Source of the DNA: Planctomycetota bacterium
Lineage (GTDB): Bacteria; Planctomycetota; Planctomycetia; Pirellulales; PNKZ01
DNA length: 35,135 bases
NCBI GenBank assembly: GCA_017303535.1
Contig: JAFLCO010000020.1
Span: forward strand, 1-35,135
Direction of reading: 5' to 3'
Every line of letters begins with the position of its first letter. The first letter of the stretch is position 1. This document shows positions 8,030 through 15,727 of the stretch, in pieces. The notes under the pieces were generated by a model. That model saw nothing but the letters and a program-made list of their open reading frames with translations. It did no database searches and was not told where the DNA came from. Made by a program: the position numbers and the translations under genes.

Positions 8030-8554
8030 TTGTTCTACTCCGCAAGATGAGGCCGCAATGGAACTGCAAGCCTTCTTTAACCTTAGGTCTAATTACAACG
8101 GTCGGCTGTCAGAAAGAAAAGACGAGTTCCCGCGCAAATTACCGGAACTGCCTGATCGGCAAAACCAATTGCGTTCGGCATTCTAGCACCTAGACCCCGC
8201 CCTCAAAGTCGTTAAAGTCACACCCATAGGAAATGTCGCAGGAAACTGCGCAGCGCCACGGATTGGTCGTTTGCCGACCTTTCCGCGCGTCGCACGGGCC
8301 AAGCGGTCAATCTACGACCGGCCCACCGCCCGCCGAACGGATCGGCGGAATTGCCGTACGGAAAGGAGCCCATGAGGTTCCGAGCCCGTACGCCAAGCCA
8401 CGACGGCAAAACGTTCGGCCAGGGGCGACCTGCCCTTAGCCAACGCCGTGCCAACCTTGCGCGACTTCGTGCTCTGCACGCCTTCAAGCAAGGTCCGAAT
8501 CTCCGCATCGAACACGCCCGTTCGACGTTGAGAACCAACCTGAGGAAAGTAGTT
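8030..8554. other. Divergent intergenic region, no gene seen
   Basis: These 525 bases separate divergently transcribed genes and must hold both promoters. The forward reading frame of the downstream gene stays open back to 8351 and includes an ATG at 8372 preceded by AAAGGAG. However, the encoded extension is Arg-rich and lacks a signal peptide, so I reject it as the main start. No tRNA-like fold, long hairpin or conserved-looking peptide was seen. Confidence 0.6.
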
Positions 8555-9475
8555 ATGTCGTTCTCTAAGATGCTTTTTCGGCAGTGCCAAGGCACGGTCT
8601 GGCTCGCGTTGGCCGCCGCCGTCTTTTTCCCCGCCGGCTTGCAGGCCGAAACCGTTCGCAACGATGCGCCGCCCGAAATCTCCTGGCTGGCCGACTACGG
8701 CGAAGCCATGAAGCGGGCCGAACTCGGTCGCAAGTATCTGCTGGTTTACTTCTACGAGAACGAACCGACGGTCAACCAGCGCCGTCTCGAAACGCACGGC
8801 TTCACCGATCCGCAACTCGTCGAGCGCATCGAAGCCGATTGCGTGGCCGTTCGCCTGCCGCTCGGTTACGAAGTGAGCGTCGGCGGCGAGCGAAGCCCGC
8901 TCTTGGGCTTCGAAGCCTTTGCCGACTTGAACGGCCGGCCCGGCGTTGCGCTGATCGACTACGCTCACCAGAACGAAGAGTATTCCGGCTACGTCGTGAG
9001 CGTGCTGCCGCTCGACAACGGCAAGTACTACCGTTTCGCGCCGCACTATTTGAACGTCATGCTCGACCTGCCCGCCGGGACGCTGACGCAACGCACCATG
9101 ATCTTCGCCGTGCGCGTGCATCCCGACGGTCCGGCCAGCACGCGCGGCCGGCCGAGCCGCACCTTGTTCGCCGAGGCTCATGATCACTCGAATCACCAGG
9201 CCCGCATCCGCAACCAGGGTCATCACAACTGGGGTTCGCGGTTTCAGAAGCTTGTCGGCATCCTCGGCGGCGGGCTTCGTCCGCAAGAAGTCGTCGCCGA
9301 AAGCTGGCCGGGGGAAAACCTCGTCGATGCGGCCATCGATTGCGTCGATTGCTGGCGACAATCGCCGGGCCACTGGGGCGCCGTTCGCGCCGACCAACCG
9401 CAGTTCGGTTACGATATCAAGAAGGGCGAAAACGGCATCTGGTACGCCACGGGCCTCTTCGGCAATAAGCACTAG
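8555..9475 (+). CDS. Secreted thioredoxin-fold plus CAP-like protein
   Basis: Start ATG 8555 is chosen because GAGGAAAG lies 7 bases upstream and a signal peptide follows (VWLALAAAVFFPAGLQAE); the product is 306 residues. Residues about 43-150 resemble a thioredoxin-like fold (WLADYGEAMKRAELGRKYLL, LVYFYEN, FEAFADLNGRPGVALIDYAH), but the usual CxxC is replaced by EPTVNQ, so it cannot be redox-active there. Residues about 205-306 resemble a CAP/SCP-like domain: HHNWGSRF, EVVAESWPGE, AAIDCVDCWRQSPGHWGAV, FGYDIKKGENGIWYATGLFG. The combination suggests an envelope binding or maturation protein. It is the first gene of a tight operon with a metallopeptidase (9-base gap) and a pectate lyase. Domain calls are by motif and need a profile search. 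Confidence 0.72.
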   Translation: MSFSKMLFRQCQGTVWLALAAAVFFPAGLQAETVRNDAPPEISWLADYGEAMKRAELGRKYLLVYFYENEPTVNQRRLETHGFTDPQLVERIEADCVAVRLPLGYEVSVGGERSPLLGFEAFADLNGRPGVALIDYAHQNEEYSGYVVSVLPLDNGKYYRFAPHYLNVMLDLPAGTLTQRTMIFAVRVHPDGPASTRGRPSRTLFAEAHDHSNHQARIRNQGHHNWGSRFQKLVGILGGGLRPQEVVAESWPGENLVDAAIDCVDCWRQSPGHWGAVRADQPQFGYDIKKGENGIWYATGLFGNKH

Positions 9476-9484
9476 TCGCTCATT

Positions 9485-10729
9485 ATGAAACCCGCCGCCG
9501 CGCTCGTCGCTTCGACCTTGCTGCTCGTGACGCGATCGCCGGAGGCCTGCGGCTACGAAGCTGAAATCTCGCCGGCGGCCCGCTTCGCCGCGAAGCAACT
9601 CGCAGCCTTCGCCGCCGGTCATGAGGCGGCGCGGCCGAAGCGAATCGTCTGCGTCTATTTCACCCCGGCCGATCGCAAGCCGCCGGCCGGTCATCGCGAG
9701 CGGCTCACGCGCGTGATGACCGACATCCAAGAGTTCTTCGCCGGCGAAATGGCCCGGCACGGCCTCGGCGGCAGTACTTCGCACCGCCGCACCGTGCGGT
9801 ACGACCTCGACGACGCGCGGCAGATCCGCTTCCATTACGTCGCCGGTAAGCACGAAGCCGCCTATTACCTCGGGCGAGATTTCCGCAAAGGCTACGAGAT
9901 TCGCGAGGAGTCGAAGCCCGTGCTCGCGGCGGCCGGCATCGACGACGCAAAAGAGACGGTCGTCTATTTCTGTCATCTCCGCACCGAGCAAGACGGCAAG
10001 ACCTCGGGCATCGGTCCCTACTACGGCAGCGGCGCTCGGGAAGGCGTGTTTCGCGACGGTCGCTGCTGGTTCACCGACGCTTCCATTCTCGATCCGCGCA
10101 ATCTGTCCGACGGCAAGACCATGCTCGACGACGAGGAGTACGGCAAGATATCGGTCGGCCGGTACAACTCGATCTTCATCGGCGGCGCGGCCCACGAACT
10201 CGGCCACGGTCTTGGCCTGCCGCACACCAAAGAGCGGCCCGACGAAGCCGAGCGCGGCACCTCGCTGATGGGCTCCGGCAATCGCACTTACGGTGAAGAC
10301 CGCCGCGGCGAAGGTCGCGGTTCCTTTCTGGTCTTGGCCGACGCCCTGCGGCTGGCCGCGCATCCGATCTTCAGCGGCACCGTGCGCGACCTCGACAAAC
10401 GCCCCGAGGCTCACTGGGACGAATTGCAAATCGAAGCCGGCGGCGACGGACTTCGCGCCCCAGGTCTTCGCATTACGGGCCGCATCGTCTCGGCCGTGCC
10501 GGTTTACGCGGTCATCGCCTATCACGATCCCGACGGTAATTCCGACTACAATGCGACGAGCTGGATCGCGGCGATTGACGACAGCGGACGATTCTCCGTC
10601 GAGGTTAATCAACCTCCGTCCGCAAAGGGCGAGCTTCGCCTGGTCGCCTGCCATGTGAACGGTGCAACGAGCGTCCTGCGCCGATCCTTGCCGCTGGAGC
10701 CGAGTTCCGCTTCGCCGAAAAGTCCCTGA
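9485..10729 (+). CDS. Secreted metzincin-like zinc metallopeptidase
   Basis: The 414-residue product starts with an export signal (AAALVASTLLLVTRSPEACG). It carries the extended zinc motif H237-E-L-G-H241-G-L-G-L-P-H247 (HExxHxxGxxH), followed by a candidate Met-turn S260-L-M262-G-S-G. These two elements in this spacing define the metzincin clan. The upstream region has VCVYFTPADRKPPAGHRERL, typical of a first strand and helix; the C-terminal 100 residues (APGLRITGRIVSAVPVYAVI, AYHDPDGNSDYN) look like a beta-sandwich. All zinc ligands are intact, so activity is likely. Substrate is unknown; operon context with a pectate lyase and a CAP-like protein points to extracellular polymer breakdown or surface remodelling. 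Confidence 0.82.
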   Translation: MKPAAALVASTLLLVTRSPEACGYEAEISPAARFAAKQLAAFAAGHEAARPKRIVCVYFTPADRKPPAGHRERLTRVMTDIQEFFAGEMARHGLGGSTSHRRTVRYDLDDARQIRFHYVAGKHEAAYYLGRDFRKGYEIREESKPVLAAAGIDDAKETVVYFCHLRTEQDGKTSGIGPYYGSGAREGVFRDGRCWFTDASILDPRNLSDGKTMLDDEEYGKISVGRYNSIFIGGAAHELGHGLGLPHTKERPDEAERGTSLMGSGNRTYGEDRRGEGRGSFLVLADALRLAAHPIFSGTVRDLDKRPEAHWDELQIEAGGDGLRAPGLRITGRIVSAVPVYAVIAYHDPDGNSDYNATSWIAAIDDSGRFSVEVNQPPSAKGELRLVACHVNGATSVLRRSLPLEPSSASPKSP

Positions 10730-10738
10730 GGTGCCGCG

Positions 10739-12094
10739 ATGATCGCGCTGCGACTGGCCGTACTCTCCTCGATCGTAGCGACCACGGTCATAGGCCCGGC
10801 ATCGGCCGCCGAACAATCGCCGACCGCGCGCACGCAGCTCGCCTTCCCCGGCGCCGAAGGGTTCGGACGTCACAGTCTCGGCGGACGCGGCGGTCGCACG
10901 CTCTTCGTCACCAACCTCGCCGATTACAACCCGAAGACCAAGGCAACGCCGCCCGTTGAAGGTAGCCTGCGCTGGGCCCTCGCGCAGAGCGGTCCGCGGA
11001 CGATCATCTTTCGCACCTCGGGCGTTATTCACTTGGTCGCGCCGCTGAAGATCACCGAGCCGTGCGTGACGATCGCCGGCCAAACGGCCCCGGGCGACGG
11101 CATTTGTCTCGCCGATTACGGCACGCAGATCGAGGCCGACGACGTCATCCTTCGCCACCTTCGCTTCCGCCCGGGCGACGCCGTCGGTAAGGAGATGGAT
11201 GCGTTGGCCGTGTATCAATGCCGCAACGTCATCATCGATCATTGCTCGGCGTCGTGGAGCATCGACGAAACCTTGAGCGTCACCGGCGAAGGTTGCGGCG
11301 ACGTCACCGTGCAGTGGTGCTTCATCACGGAAAGCCTCGATCAAAGCGTGCATGCGAAAGGCAAACACGGCTACGGTTCGCTCATCCGCACCGACGGCGG
11401 CGTGACCTACCATCACAACCTGTACGCCCACCATCGCACGCGCTGCCCGCGCCCCGGCACTTACGGTAAGCCGCCCGGGTTGCTCTTGGACTTCCGCCAC
11501 AACGTCATCTACGACTGGATCAGCCCCGCCGGTTACACCTCTGACGATCCGGCGCGCATCAACTACGTGGGCAACTATCTGAAGCCCGGCCCGTCGACGA
11601 CCGAGCGCGGTTACATGTTCAACATCGGCGGTCCGGCGACACAGATGTTCGTGGCGGACAACCTGCTCGACTTCCCGAAGGTGCGCGAACTCGGCGATTG
11701 GGCTTGGATCGAACATGCCGAGCCCGCCAATAAGCTCACGGCCGCGCTCGACGCCGCACCGGTCGCCTTCGAAAACCCCGAAGCGGCCCGCGACCGCGTC
11801 CTTGCCGAAGCCGGCGCCACACGGCCGAAGCGCGACGCCGTCGATGCCCGCGTCGCCGAGCAGTTTCAGTCCGGCGGCGGCCGCGTCATCAACGGCCCGA
11901 GCGAAGTCGGCGGTCTGCCGACGTATTCGACGACCGAACCCCCGCAAGACACCGACGCCGACGGGCTGCCCGACGCCTGGGAAACGGCCCGTCAACTCAA
12001 CCCCAACGACCCGACGGACGCCGCCGCCGACCGCAACGCCGACGGCTACACAAACCTCGAAGAATGGCTGAATGAGCTGGGAGCTAAGAGCTAG
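10739..12094 (+). CDS. Pectate lyase (PL1-like) with C-terminal Ca-binding repeats
   Basis: The 451-residue product has a signal peptide (first 23 residues). It continues with the pectate-lyase opening AFPGAEGFGRHSLGGRGGRT, then EGSLRWAL, RTIIFRTSGVIHL, ITIAGQ-type TIAGQTAPGDGICLADYG, RHLRFRPGD, NVIIDHCSASWSIDETLSV and HHNLYAHHRTRCPRP. This is the right-handed beta-helix of polysaccharide lyase family 1 as found in planctomycetes. From residue 404, DTDADGLPDAWE and DRNADGYTNLEEW are Asp-rich thrombospondin-3/dockerin-like calcium motifs, possibly for anchoring. GAGGTG overlapping the previous stop serves as ribosome-binding site. The last codons and the stop fall inside a dispersed GGAGCT repeat, so the natural C-terminus (LNELGAKS) may be repeat-derived. 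Confidence 0.88.
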   Translation: MIALRLAVLSSIVATTVIGPASAAEQSPTARTQLAFPGAEGFGRHSLGGRGGRTLFVTNLADYNPKTKATPPVEGSLRWALAQSGPRTIIFRTSGVIHLVAPLKITEPCVTIAGQTAPGDGICLADYGTQIEADDVILRHLRFRPGDAVGKEMDALAVYQCRNVIIDHCSASWSIDETLSVTGEGCGDVTVQWCFITESLDQSVHAKGKHGYGSLIRTDGGVTYHHNLYAHHRTRCPRPGTYGKPPGLLLDFRHNVIYDWISPAGYTSDDPARINYVGNYLKPGPSTTERGYMFNIGGPATQMFVADNLLDFPKVRELGDWAWIEHAEPANKLTAALDAAPVAFENPEAARDRVLAEAGATRPKRDAVDARVAEQFQSGGGRVINGPSEVGGLPTYSTTEPPQDTDADGLPDAWETARQLNPNDPTDAAADRNADGYTNLEEWLNELGAKS

Positions 12095-12170
12095 GAGCCA
12101 GGAGCTAAGAGCGAAGTGCCTGCAAATCGCGGCCTTTGGCTCCACGCTCCTAGCTCCAGTCTCCCAGCTC
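12074..12170. repeat. Inverted GGAGCT-type dispersed repeat
   Basis: Direct units of GGAGCTAAGAGCTAGGAGC type on the left are mirrored on the right by GCTCCTAGCTCCAGTCTCCC. Exact pairings include GAGCTGGGAG (12074-12083) with CTCCCAGCTC (12161-12170), and GAGCTAGGAGC (12088-12098) with GCTCCTAGCTC (12146-12156). The pectate lyase stop codon (12092-12094) lies inside the left arm. A second copy of the left-arm sequence lies at 18119-18156. Confidence 0.8.
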
Positions 12171-12249
12171 TTCTTCCTTGACACGCGCCGGCCCCCCTTT
12201 CACAATCGAGTTTGCACTCCCTTCTCTATCTTTCCCGGTTTGCGAATTC

Positions 12250-13077
12250 ATGAGTTCAGCCTTCGACGCCTCCCGCAATCCGAACTTTTCGCGACGTCAG
12301 GCCCTGGGAGCCTTTGCCGCCGCGGGGGCTTCCGCCTTTGCCGCCGGTTGCGGCGTCTCCGAGTACGAAGCTCGGATGAACGCCACGATCGAAGACCTGG
12401 AGCTTTCGAACAAGTTCGTCCGGTTGATGCCTGCGGCGACCGTCCTCAACGGGCCCGAGTTGAAGCAGCCGCAAGTATCGATGCGGCTGCCCATCCTGAT
12501 CGTGCCCTCGCGCACGGCGCCTCCCGTGTTGCTCACCGAGGGCTGCGCCACGCCGGAAGACGGCAACAAAGTCATGCCGCCCGAACGGCTCAAGCCTCCC
12601 GCGCCGCTCACCGATATCCCGGGCTTCCAAGTTTCGCTGGAGAAATTTTTGGCGACGGCCGGCGGCAACCGTCCTTGTTACTTGTACGTCGGCGTCCAGA
12701 AGGCGACGCCGTCGGAGGCCGCCGCCGCACGGCAGCAAGTGCTCGATCAACTGAAAATGCGGATGGGCCCGAACCAACCCGCCGTCGCCAATGGCGCCGC
12801 TTGGCAAAAGATCATGGCGCCGTCGCCGAAGCTTCGCTCGAGCGACCCGGTCGCGCCGCCGCCGGTGGCCGTCAACCTGTTGGAGATCGAGTGCCTGCAG
12901 TTGTTCGAGGTCCGCGGCAACGTCGCTAACGAAATCACCGGCTTGTTCCAACTGATGGCCATTGAATCGGCCGGGCACCAAGTGTTTCTCGGCTGGCGCA
13001 TTCCGTCGAACGCCTTCGACCGCCAAGAATTCCTCGACGCCGCTAAGGCCGCGGTGGGTACCGTAAAAATCGCATAA
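12250..13077 (+). CDS. Tat-type lipoprotein of unknown function
   Basis: Start ATG 12250 gives 275 residues beginning MSSAFDASRNPNFSRRQALG. The SRRQALGAF twin-arginine-like motif is followed by a hydrophobic Ala-rich segment and a lipobox-like AAGC at the cleavage site, so export by Tat and lipid anchoring are likely. The rest (MRLPILIVPSRTAPPVLLTE, PGFQVSLEKFLATAGG, LLEIECLQLFEVRGN, AGHQVFLGWRIPSNAF) is not recognised. The frame is open upstream to 12178, but that segment lacks the signal and overlaps the repeat region. It is followed after 42 bases by a TPR protein with a strong ribosome-binding site, probably in one transcript. Confidence 0.75.
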   Translation: MSSAFDASRNPNFSRRQALGAFAAAGASAFAAGCGVSEYEARMNATIEDLELSNKFVRLMPAATVLNGPELKQPQVSMRLPILIVPSRTAPPVLLTEGCATPEDGNKVMPPERLKPPAPLTDIPGFQVSLEKFLATAGGNRPCYLYVGVQKATPSEAAAARQQVLDQLKMRMGPNQPAVANGAAWQKIMAPSPKLRSSDPVAPPPVAVNLLEIECLQLFEVRGNVANEITGLFQLMAIESAGHQVFLGWRIPSNAFDRQEFLDAAKAAVGTVKIA

Positions 13078-13119
13078 CGGAGCCGACGCTCGCGGCGTCT
13101 CTCCAGGGAAGGAGTACTG

Positions 13120-14886
13120 ATGACGACCGAAATCACGCCGCTCGCCGGCCGTGCGAACCGACGAACCGCCTCCGTCGGCGCCGCCCTGTTGAGTTTCGCC
13201 TTCGCCGTGGGCATCGGCCTGCCGCAAGTCGGCGTTGCCGCGGAAGAAGCTCCGGCGAAGAAGTCGGACAAGAAAACCGACGCGGCCGACAAAAACGCCG
13301 GACAGGCGGATCTCGACAACGCTCTCGAAGCCCGCATCGATGCGCAAACGCTGGCCGACCTCGACGGCATTCTCAAGCTTTGCCGCAGCGCTCTCGACAA
13401 AGGGCTCGATGAAGAGAACACGAAGTTCGCCAAGAAGCTGATCGCGTCGACCCACTATCAGCGCGGCGAAGCCTTGGCCCAACGCGTGCTGCAACCGCAA
13501 GGCCCCAATCCGGCCGCGGCTCAGATGCGCGCCGCGGCCGTCGGCGATTTGAGCGAAGCCCTCGCCGCCGACGCCGAGATTGCGGAAGCCTACTTGTTGA
13601 TCGCGCGGCTGCAAATTCTTCCCGGCGGCGACGTCAAGCAGGCCCGCACCATGCTCGACGCGCTGCTCTTGCTCAAAGACGTCGACGCCGACACGCGGGC
13701 CGACGGGCTCGTCATGCGCAGCGCATTCCGCGACAAGCCTGAAGACCGGATTAAAGATCTCGACGAAGCCGCGACGCTCGACCCGAGCGACCCGCAACCG
13801 TTGCGACTGCGGGCCGCGACGAAGCTTGGCATGAACAAGCCGGAGGAGGCCGTCAAAGATTTCGACGCGGCGCTGAAGCTCGAGCCGGATCACGCCGCCA
13901 CGCACGAAGCTCGCGGGCTCGCGCTGGCCGCGCAAAAGAAATGGGACGAGGCCAAGGAGAGCCTGACCAAGGCGGCCGATCTTGTGCCGCGCTCGCCCGC
14001 CGCCGTGCTGCAACGGGGGCGCGTGAACATGCTCGCCGGCAACGTGAAGGCCGCGCTGGCCGACGCCGAGGAGGCGCTGAAGATCACGCCCGACATGCCC
14101 GAGGCCCTGTTGCTTCGCAGCCAAGCCCGACAAATGACGGGCGACAAAAAGGGCGCGCTGGCCGACGTCGACCTGCTGTTGCAGCGCTTCCCGAACGCCC
14201 CCATGGCATTGAGGGCTCGCATCGCGTTTCTGGTCGACGACCAGCGGACGGCCGAAGCCCTGCGCGACTTGGAAAAGCTCGCCAAGCTGGAACCGAACGA
14301 TCCGAACGTCGCCTTGCAAACGGCCGTGCTCCAACAGGCCGAGAAAGACCACGACGGAGCGATCGCGACGATCGACAAGCTGCTGAAGACCGACGCCGCG
14401 AATTGGCGAGCCTTGCGATTGCGGGGCGATGCGTACCTGAGCCTCGGCAAGCAGGCCGAAGCGATCAAAGACTACGAAGCCGCGCTGAAGATCGAGCCTA
14501 AAGAATCGGGCCTGCTCAACAACCTGGCCTGGGTCTTGGCCACTTCGCCCGACGACAAGCTGCGGGATGCGGAGCGGTCGAAAGAACTGGCCGAACTGGC
14601 CTGCGAAGTCACCGATTATAAAACGCCGCACATTCTCAGCACGTTGGGCGCCGCGTACGCCGAAGCGGGCGACTTTGAAGCGGCCAAGAAATGGCTGCTG
14701 AAGGCGCTGGAGCTTTCGGAGGAAGACGGCGAGCAAAAGGACCACCTCCGCAAGGAACTGGCGAGCTACGAGAAGAAGAAACCCTGGCGCGAACTGCAAA
14801 CGCCGGAAGGGGAGAAGGCGAAGGGCGAGAAGCCCGACGATAAAAAGAAGACGAAGGAAAAGGACGAGAAGACGAAGGGCGAATAG
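13120..14886 (+). CDS. Exported tetratricopeptide-repeat protein
   Basis: GGAAGGAG lies 6 bases before ATG 13120. The 588-residue product has a hydrophobic export or anchor segment at about residues 22-42 (VGAALLSFAFAVGIGLPQVG). Roughly ten TPR units span residues 110-540. Good examples are the unit with KPEEAVKDFDAALKLEPDHA, the one with KKWDEAKESLTKAADLVPRS, the one with KQAEAIKDYEAALKIEPKES, and the last one with GDFEAAKKWLLKALELS. The final 40 residues are Lys/Glu-rich and probably disordered. TPR arrays scaffold protein complexes; the partner is not known, though the preceding lipoprotein is a natural candidate. Confidence 0.88.
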   Translation: MTTEITPLAGRANRRTASVGAALLSFAFAVGIGLPQVGVAAEEAPAKKSDKKTDAADKNAGQADLDNALEARIDAQTLADLDGILKLCRSALDKGLDEENTKFAKKLIASTHYQRGEALAQRVLQPQGPNPAAAQMRAAAVGDLSEALAADAEIAEAYLLIARLQILPGGDVKQARTMLDALLLLKDVDADTRADGLVMRSAFRDKPEDRIKDLDEAATLDPSDPQPLRLRAATKLGMNKPEEAVKDFDAALKLEPDHAATHEARGLALAAQKKWDEAKESLTKAADLVPRSPAAVLQRGRVNMLAGNVKAALADAEEALKITPDMPEALLLRSQARQMTGDKKGALADVDLLLQRFPNAPMALRARIAFLVDDQRTAEALRDLEKLAKLEPNDPNVALQTAVLQQAEKDHDGAIATIDKLLKTDAANWRALRLRGDAYLSLGKQAEAIKDYEAALKIEPKESGLLNNLAWVLATSPDDKLRDAERSKELAELACEVTDYKTPHILSTLGAAYAEAGDFEAAKKWLLKALELSEEDGEQKDHLRKELASYEKKKPWRELQTPEGEKAKGEKPDDKKKTKEKDEKTKGE

Positions 14887-14895
14887 CGTCGTCAA

Positions 14896-14915
14896 CGGCC
14901 GGCTCACGCCGGCCG
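14896..14915 (+). terminator. Possible terminator hairpin after the TPR gene
   Basis: CGGCCGGC pairs with GCCGGCCG around TCAC, an 8-bp stem starting ten bases after the TPR stop. The downstream T content is poor (CTCGCCTTTG), so termination would be weak or factor-dependent. Confidence 0.45.
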
Positions 14916-15031
14916 CTCGCCTTTGTCGGACGTCGCTTTGCGGAACATAAACCGCCTTCTGTAGAGAACGCCCTCCGCGGCGTTCCGCCGGCGCTAATCG
15001 CAACAGATTTGCAAGAGCGCCAAAATCGCAA

Positions 15032-15133
15032 GTGCGTACATCGAAGCCCGAGATGTACGCACCCTTAGTTCTAAGTGAAGCGGTGCGTACTTTTTCGACC
15101 TCGATGTACGCACCCTCTCGAAAATGTGCGCAC
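15032..15133. repeat. Array of GTGCGTAC / GTACGCAC palindromic units
   Basis: Five 8-mers occur in 102 bases: GTGCGTAC at 15032-15039 and 15083-15090, GTACGCAC at 15055-15062 and 15106-15113, and GTGCGCAC at 15126-15133. The first pair forms a perfect 11-bp stem (GTGCGTACATC with GATGTACGCAC, 9-base loop). The second pair forms a 9-bp stem (GGTGCGTAC with GTACGCACC). Spacing between successive units is 15, 20, 15 and 12 bases, so this is neither a tandem repeat nor a CRISPR array. Confidence 0.7.
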
Positions 15134-15304
15134 TTACGGTAGCGCGGTTGTAATTGCAAAACGATCGTCAGTACGTCGTGCGGCCGAGCAGAAACCGCCG
15201 ACTGCAAAACTGCGTGGCAGCAACCCCCCTCCCACCGGGAGAGGGTGCCCGAAGGGCGGGTGAGGGTGACGTCGTCTGAAGGTTGGCAATGGAGTTTCAT
15301 GGTC

Positions 15305-15487
15305 GTCGACCTTAGCCCCCGGTTCTTCAAACCGGGGGCAATGCGGCTGGATTGTGGTACGGAAGGTGAGATCAGAACATCGAAATGCCCCCTTGCTTGC
15401 GCGTCGGGGCTAGTACGTGGTGGTTTCGCTTTGCGGCGATTCCCCGTCGATTGCCCCCGGTTTGAAGAACCGGGGGCTAAGGTCGAC
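15305..15487. repeat. Perfect 38-bp inverted repeat pair, each arm itself a hairpin
   Basis: The 38 bases at 15305-15342 and at 15450-15487 are exact reverse complements. Each arm contains its own 10-bp hairpin (GCCCCCGGTT, loop CTTCA, AACCGGGGGC) with GTCGAC at the outer end. The 107 bases between them contain a copy (about 15385-15414) of the CCCTTGCTTGCG repeat found elsewhere in the window. The arrangement is that of a BIME-like doublet with another element nested inside. Confidence 0.85.
15385..15414 (+). repeat. Copy a of the CCCTTGCTTGCG dispersed repeat
   Basis: The element reads ATGCCCCCTTGCTTGCGCGT followed by CGGGGCTAGT. It matches the copies at 23553-23582 (inverted), 23627-23656 and 32191-32220, with small differences in the middle. 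This copy is nested between the arms of the 38-bp inverted repeat. Confidence 0.75.
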
Positions 15488-15550
15488 GCGGCATGCGCGC
15501 AATCGCGCATCACGTAGTTTCGCGGATCGAGCAATCGGCTTCCAGGAAAC

Positions 15551-15613
15551 TTTTGGCCGGCCTACATTTTGTGGACGCGCAATACGTCACCACAAAATGG
15601 CGGCCGGCCAAAA
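15551..15613. repeat. Long hairpin with TTTTGGCCGGCC ends
   Basis: TTTTGGCCGGCC (15551-15562) and CATTTTGTGG (15565-15574) pair with CCACAAAATG (15590-15599) and GGCCGGCCAAAA (15602-15613), leaving a 2x2 internal mismatch and a 15-base loop. That is 22 base pairs in all. The sequence just after (CGGCGCGGCCAAAAGCGCGC) repeats the GGCCAAAA theme. It lies about 115 bases before a small ORF. Confidence 0.75.
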
Positions 15614-15727
15614 ACGGGCTTGATTCCGCCAATGAAATCGGCGCGGCCAAAAGCGCGCTTGACTTTGTCGCCGGCCCGACTTCTTTTGAATTTTGAAGCG
15701 GCACCGACGACGACGGAGAACGCCGCG

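Larger units (their letters stand above)
14887..15727. other. 840-base gene-free stretch packed with palindromic repeats
   Basis: No credible ORF is present. The stretch holds, in order: a CGGCCGGC/GCCGGCCG hairpin (14896-14915) after the TPR gene, a GAACGCC/GGCGTTC hairpin (14966-14985), an array of GTGCGTAC/GTACGCAC palindromes (15032-15133), a C/G-run repeat (about 15224-15268), a perfect 38-bp inverted repeat pair with another repeat nested inside (15305-15487), and a TTTTGGCCGGCC long hairpin (15551-15613). It looks like a landing zone for small palindromic elements. Confidence 0.7.

Noticed and set aside
8351..8554. N-terminal extension of the CAP-like protein (starts at 8351 or 8372)
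   Set aside because: The ATG at 8372 has an AAAGGAG but would bury the signal peptide behind 61 Arg-rich residues. The start at 8555 has its own ribosome-binding site and an immediate signal peptide.
8312..12184. A 1290-codon open frame on the reverse strand
   Set aside because: It lies entirely opposite the CAP-like, metallopeptidase and pectate lyase genes, all with clear motifs and signal peptides. High GC3 in those genes removes stops from the opposite strand. The reverse translation is Arg/Gly/Val-rich with no domain.
15032..15133. Possible CRISPR array
   Set aside because: Units are only 8 bases, alternate in orientation, and are 12-20 bases apart. There are no repeat-spacer units of usual size and no cas genes.
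12256..15534. A 1092-codon open frame on the reverse strand
   Set aside because: It is the antisense shadow of the lipoprotein and TPR genes, extended through repeats. The TPR repeats on the forward strand are unmistakable.
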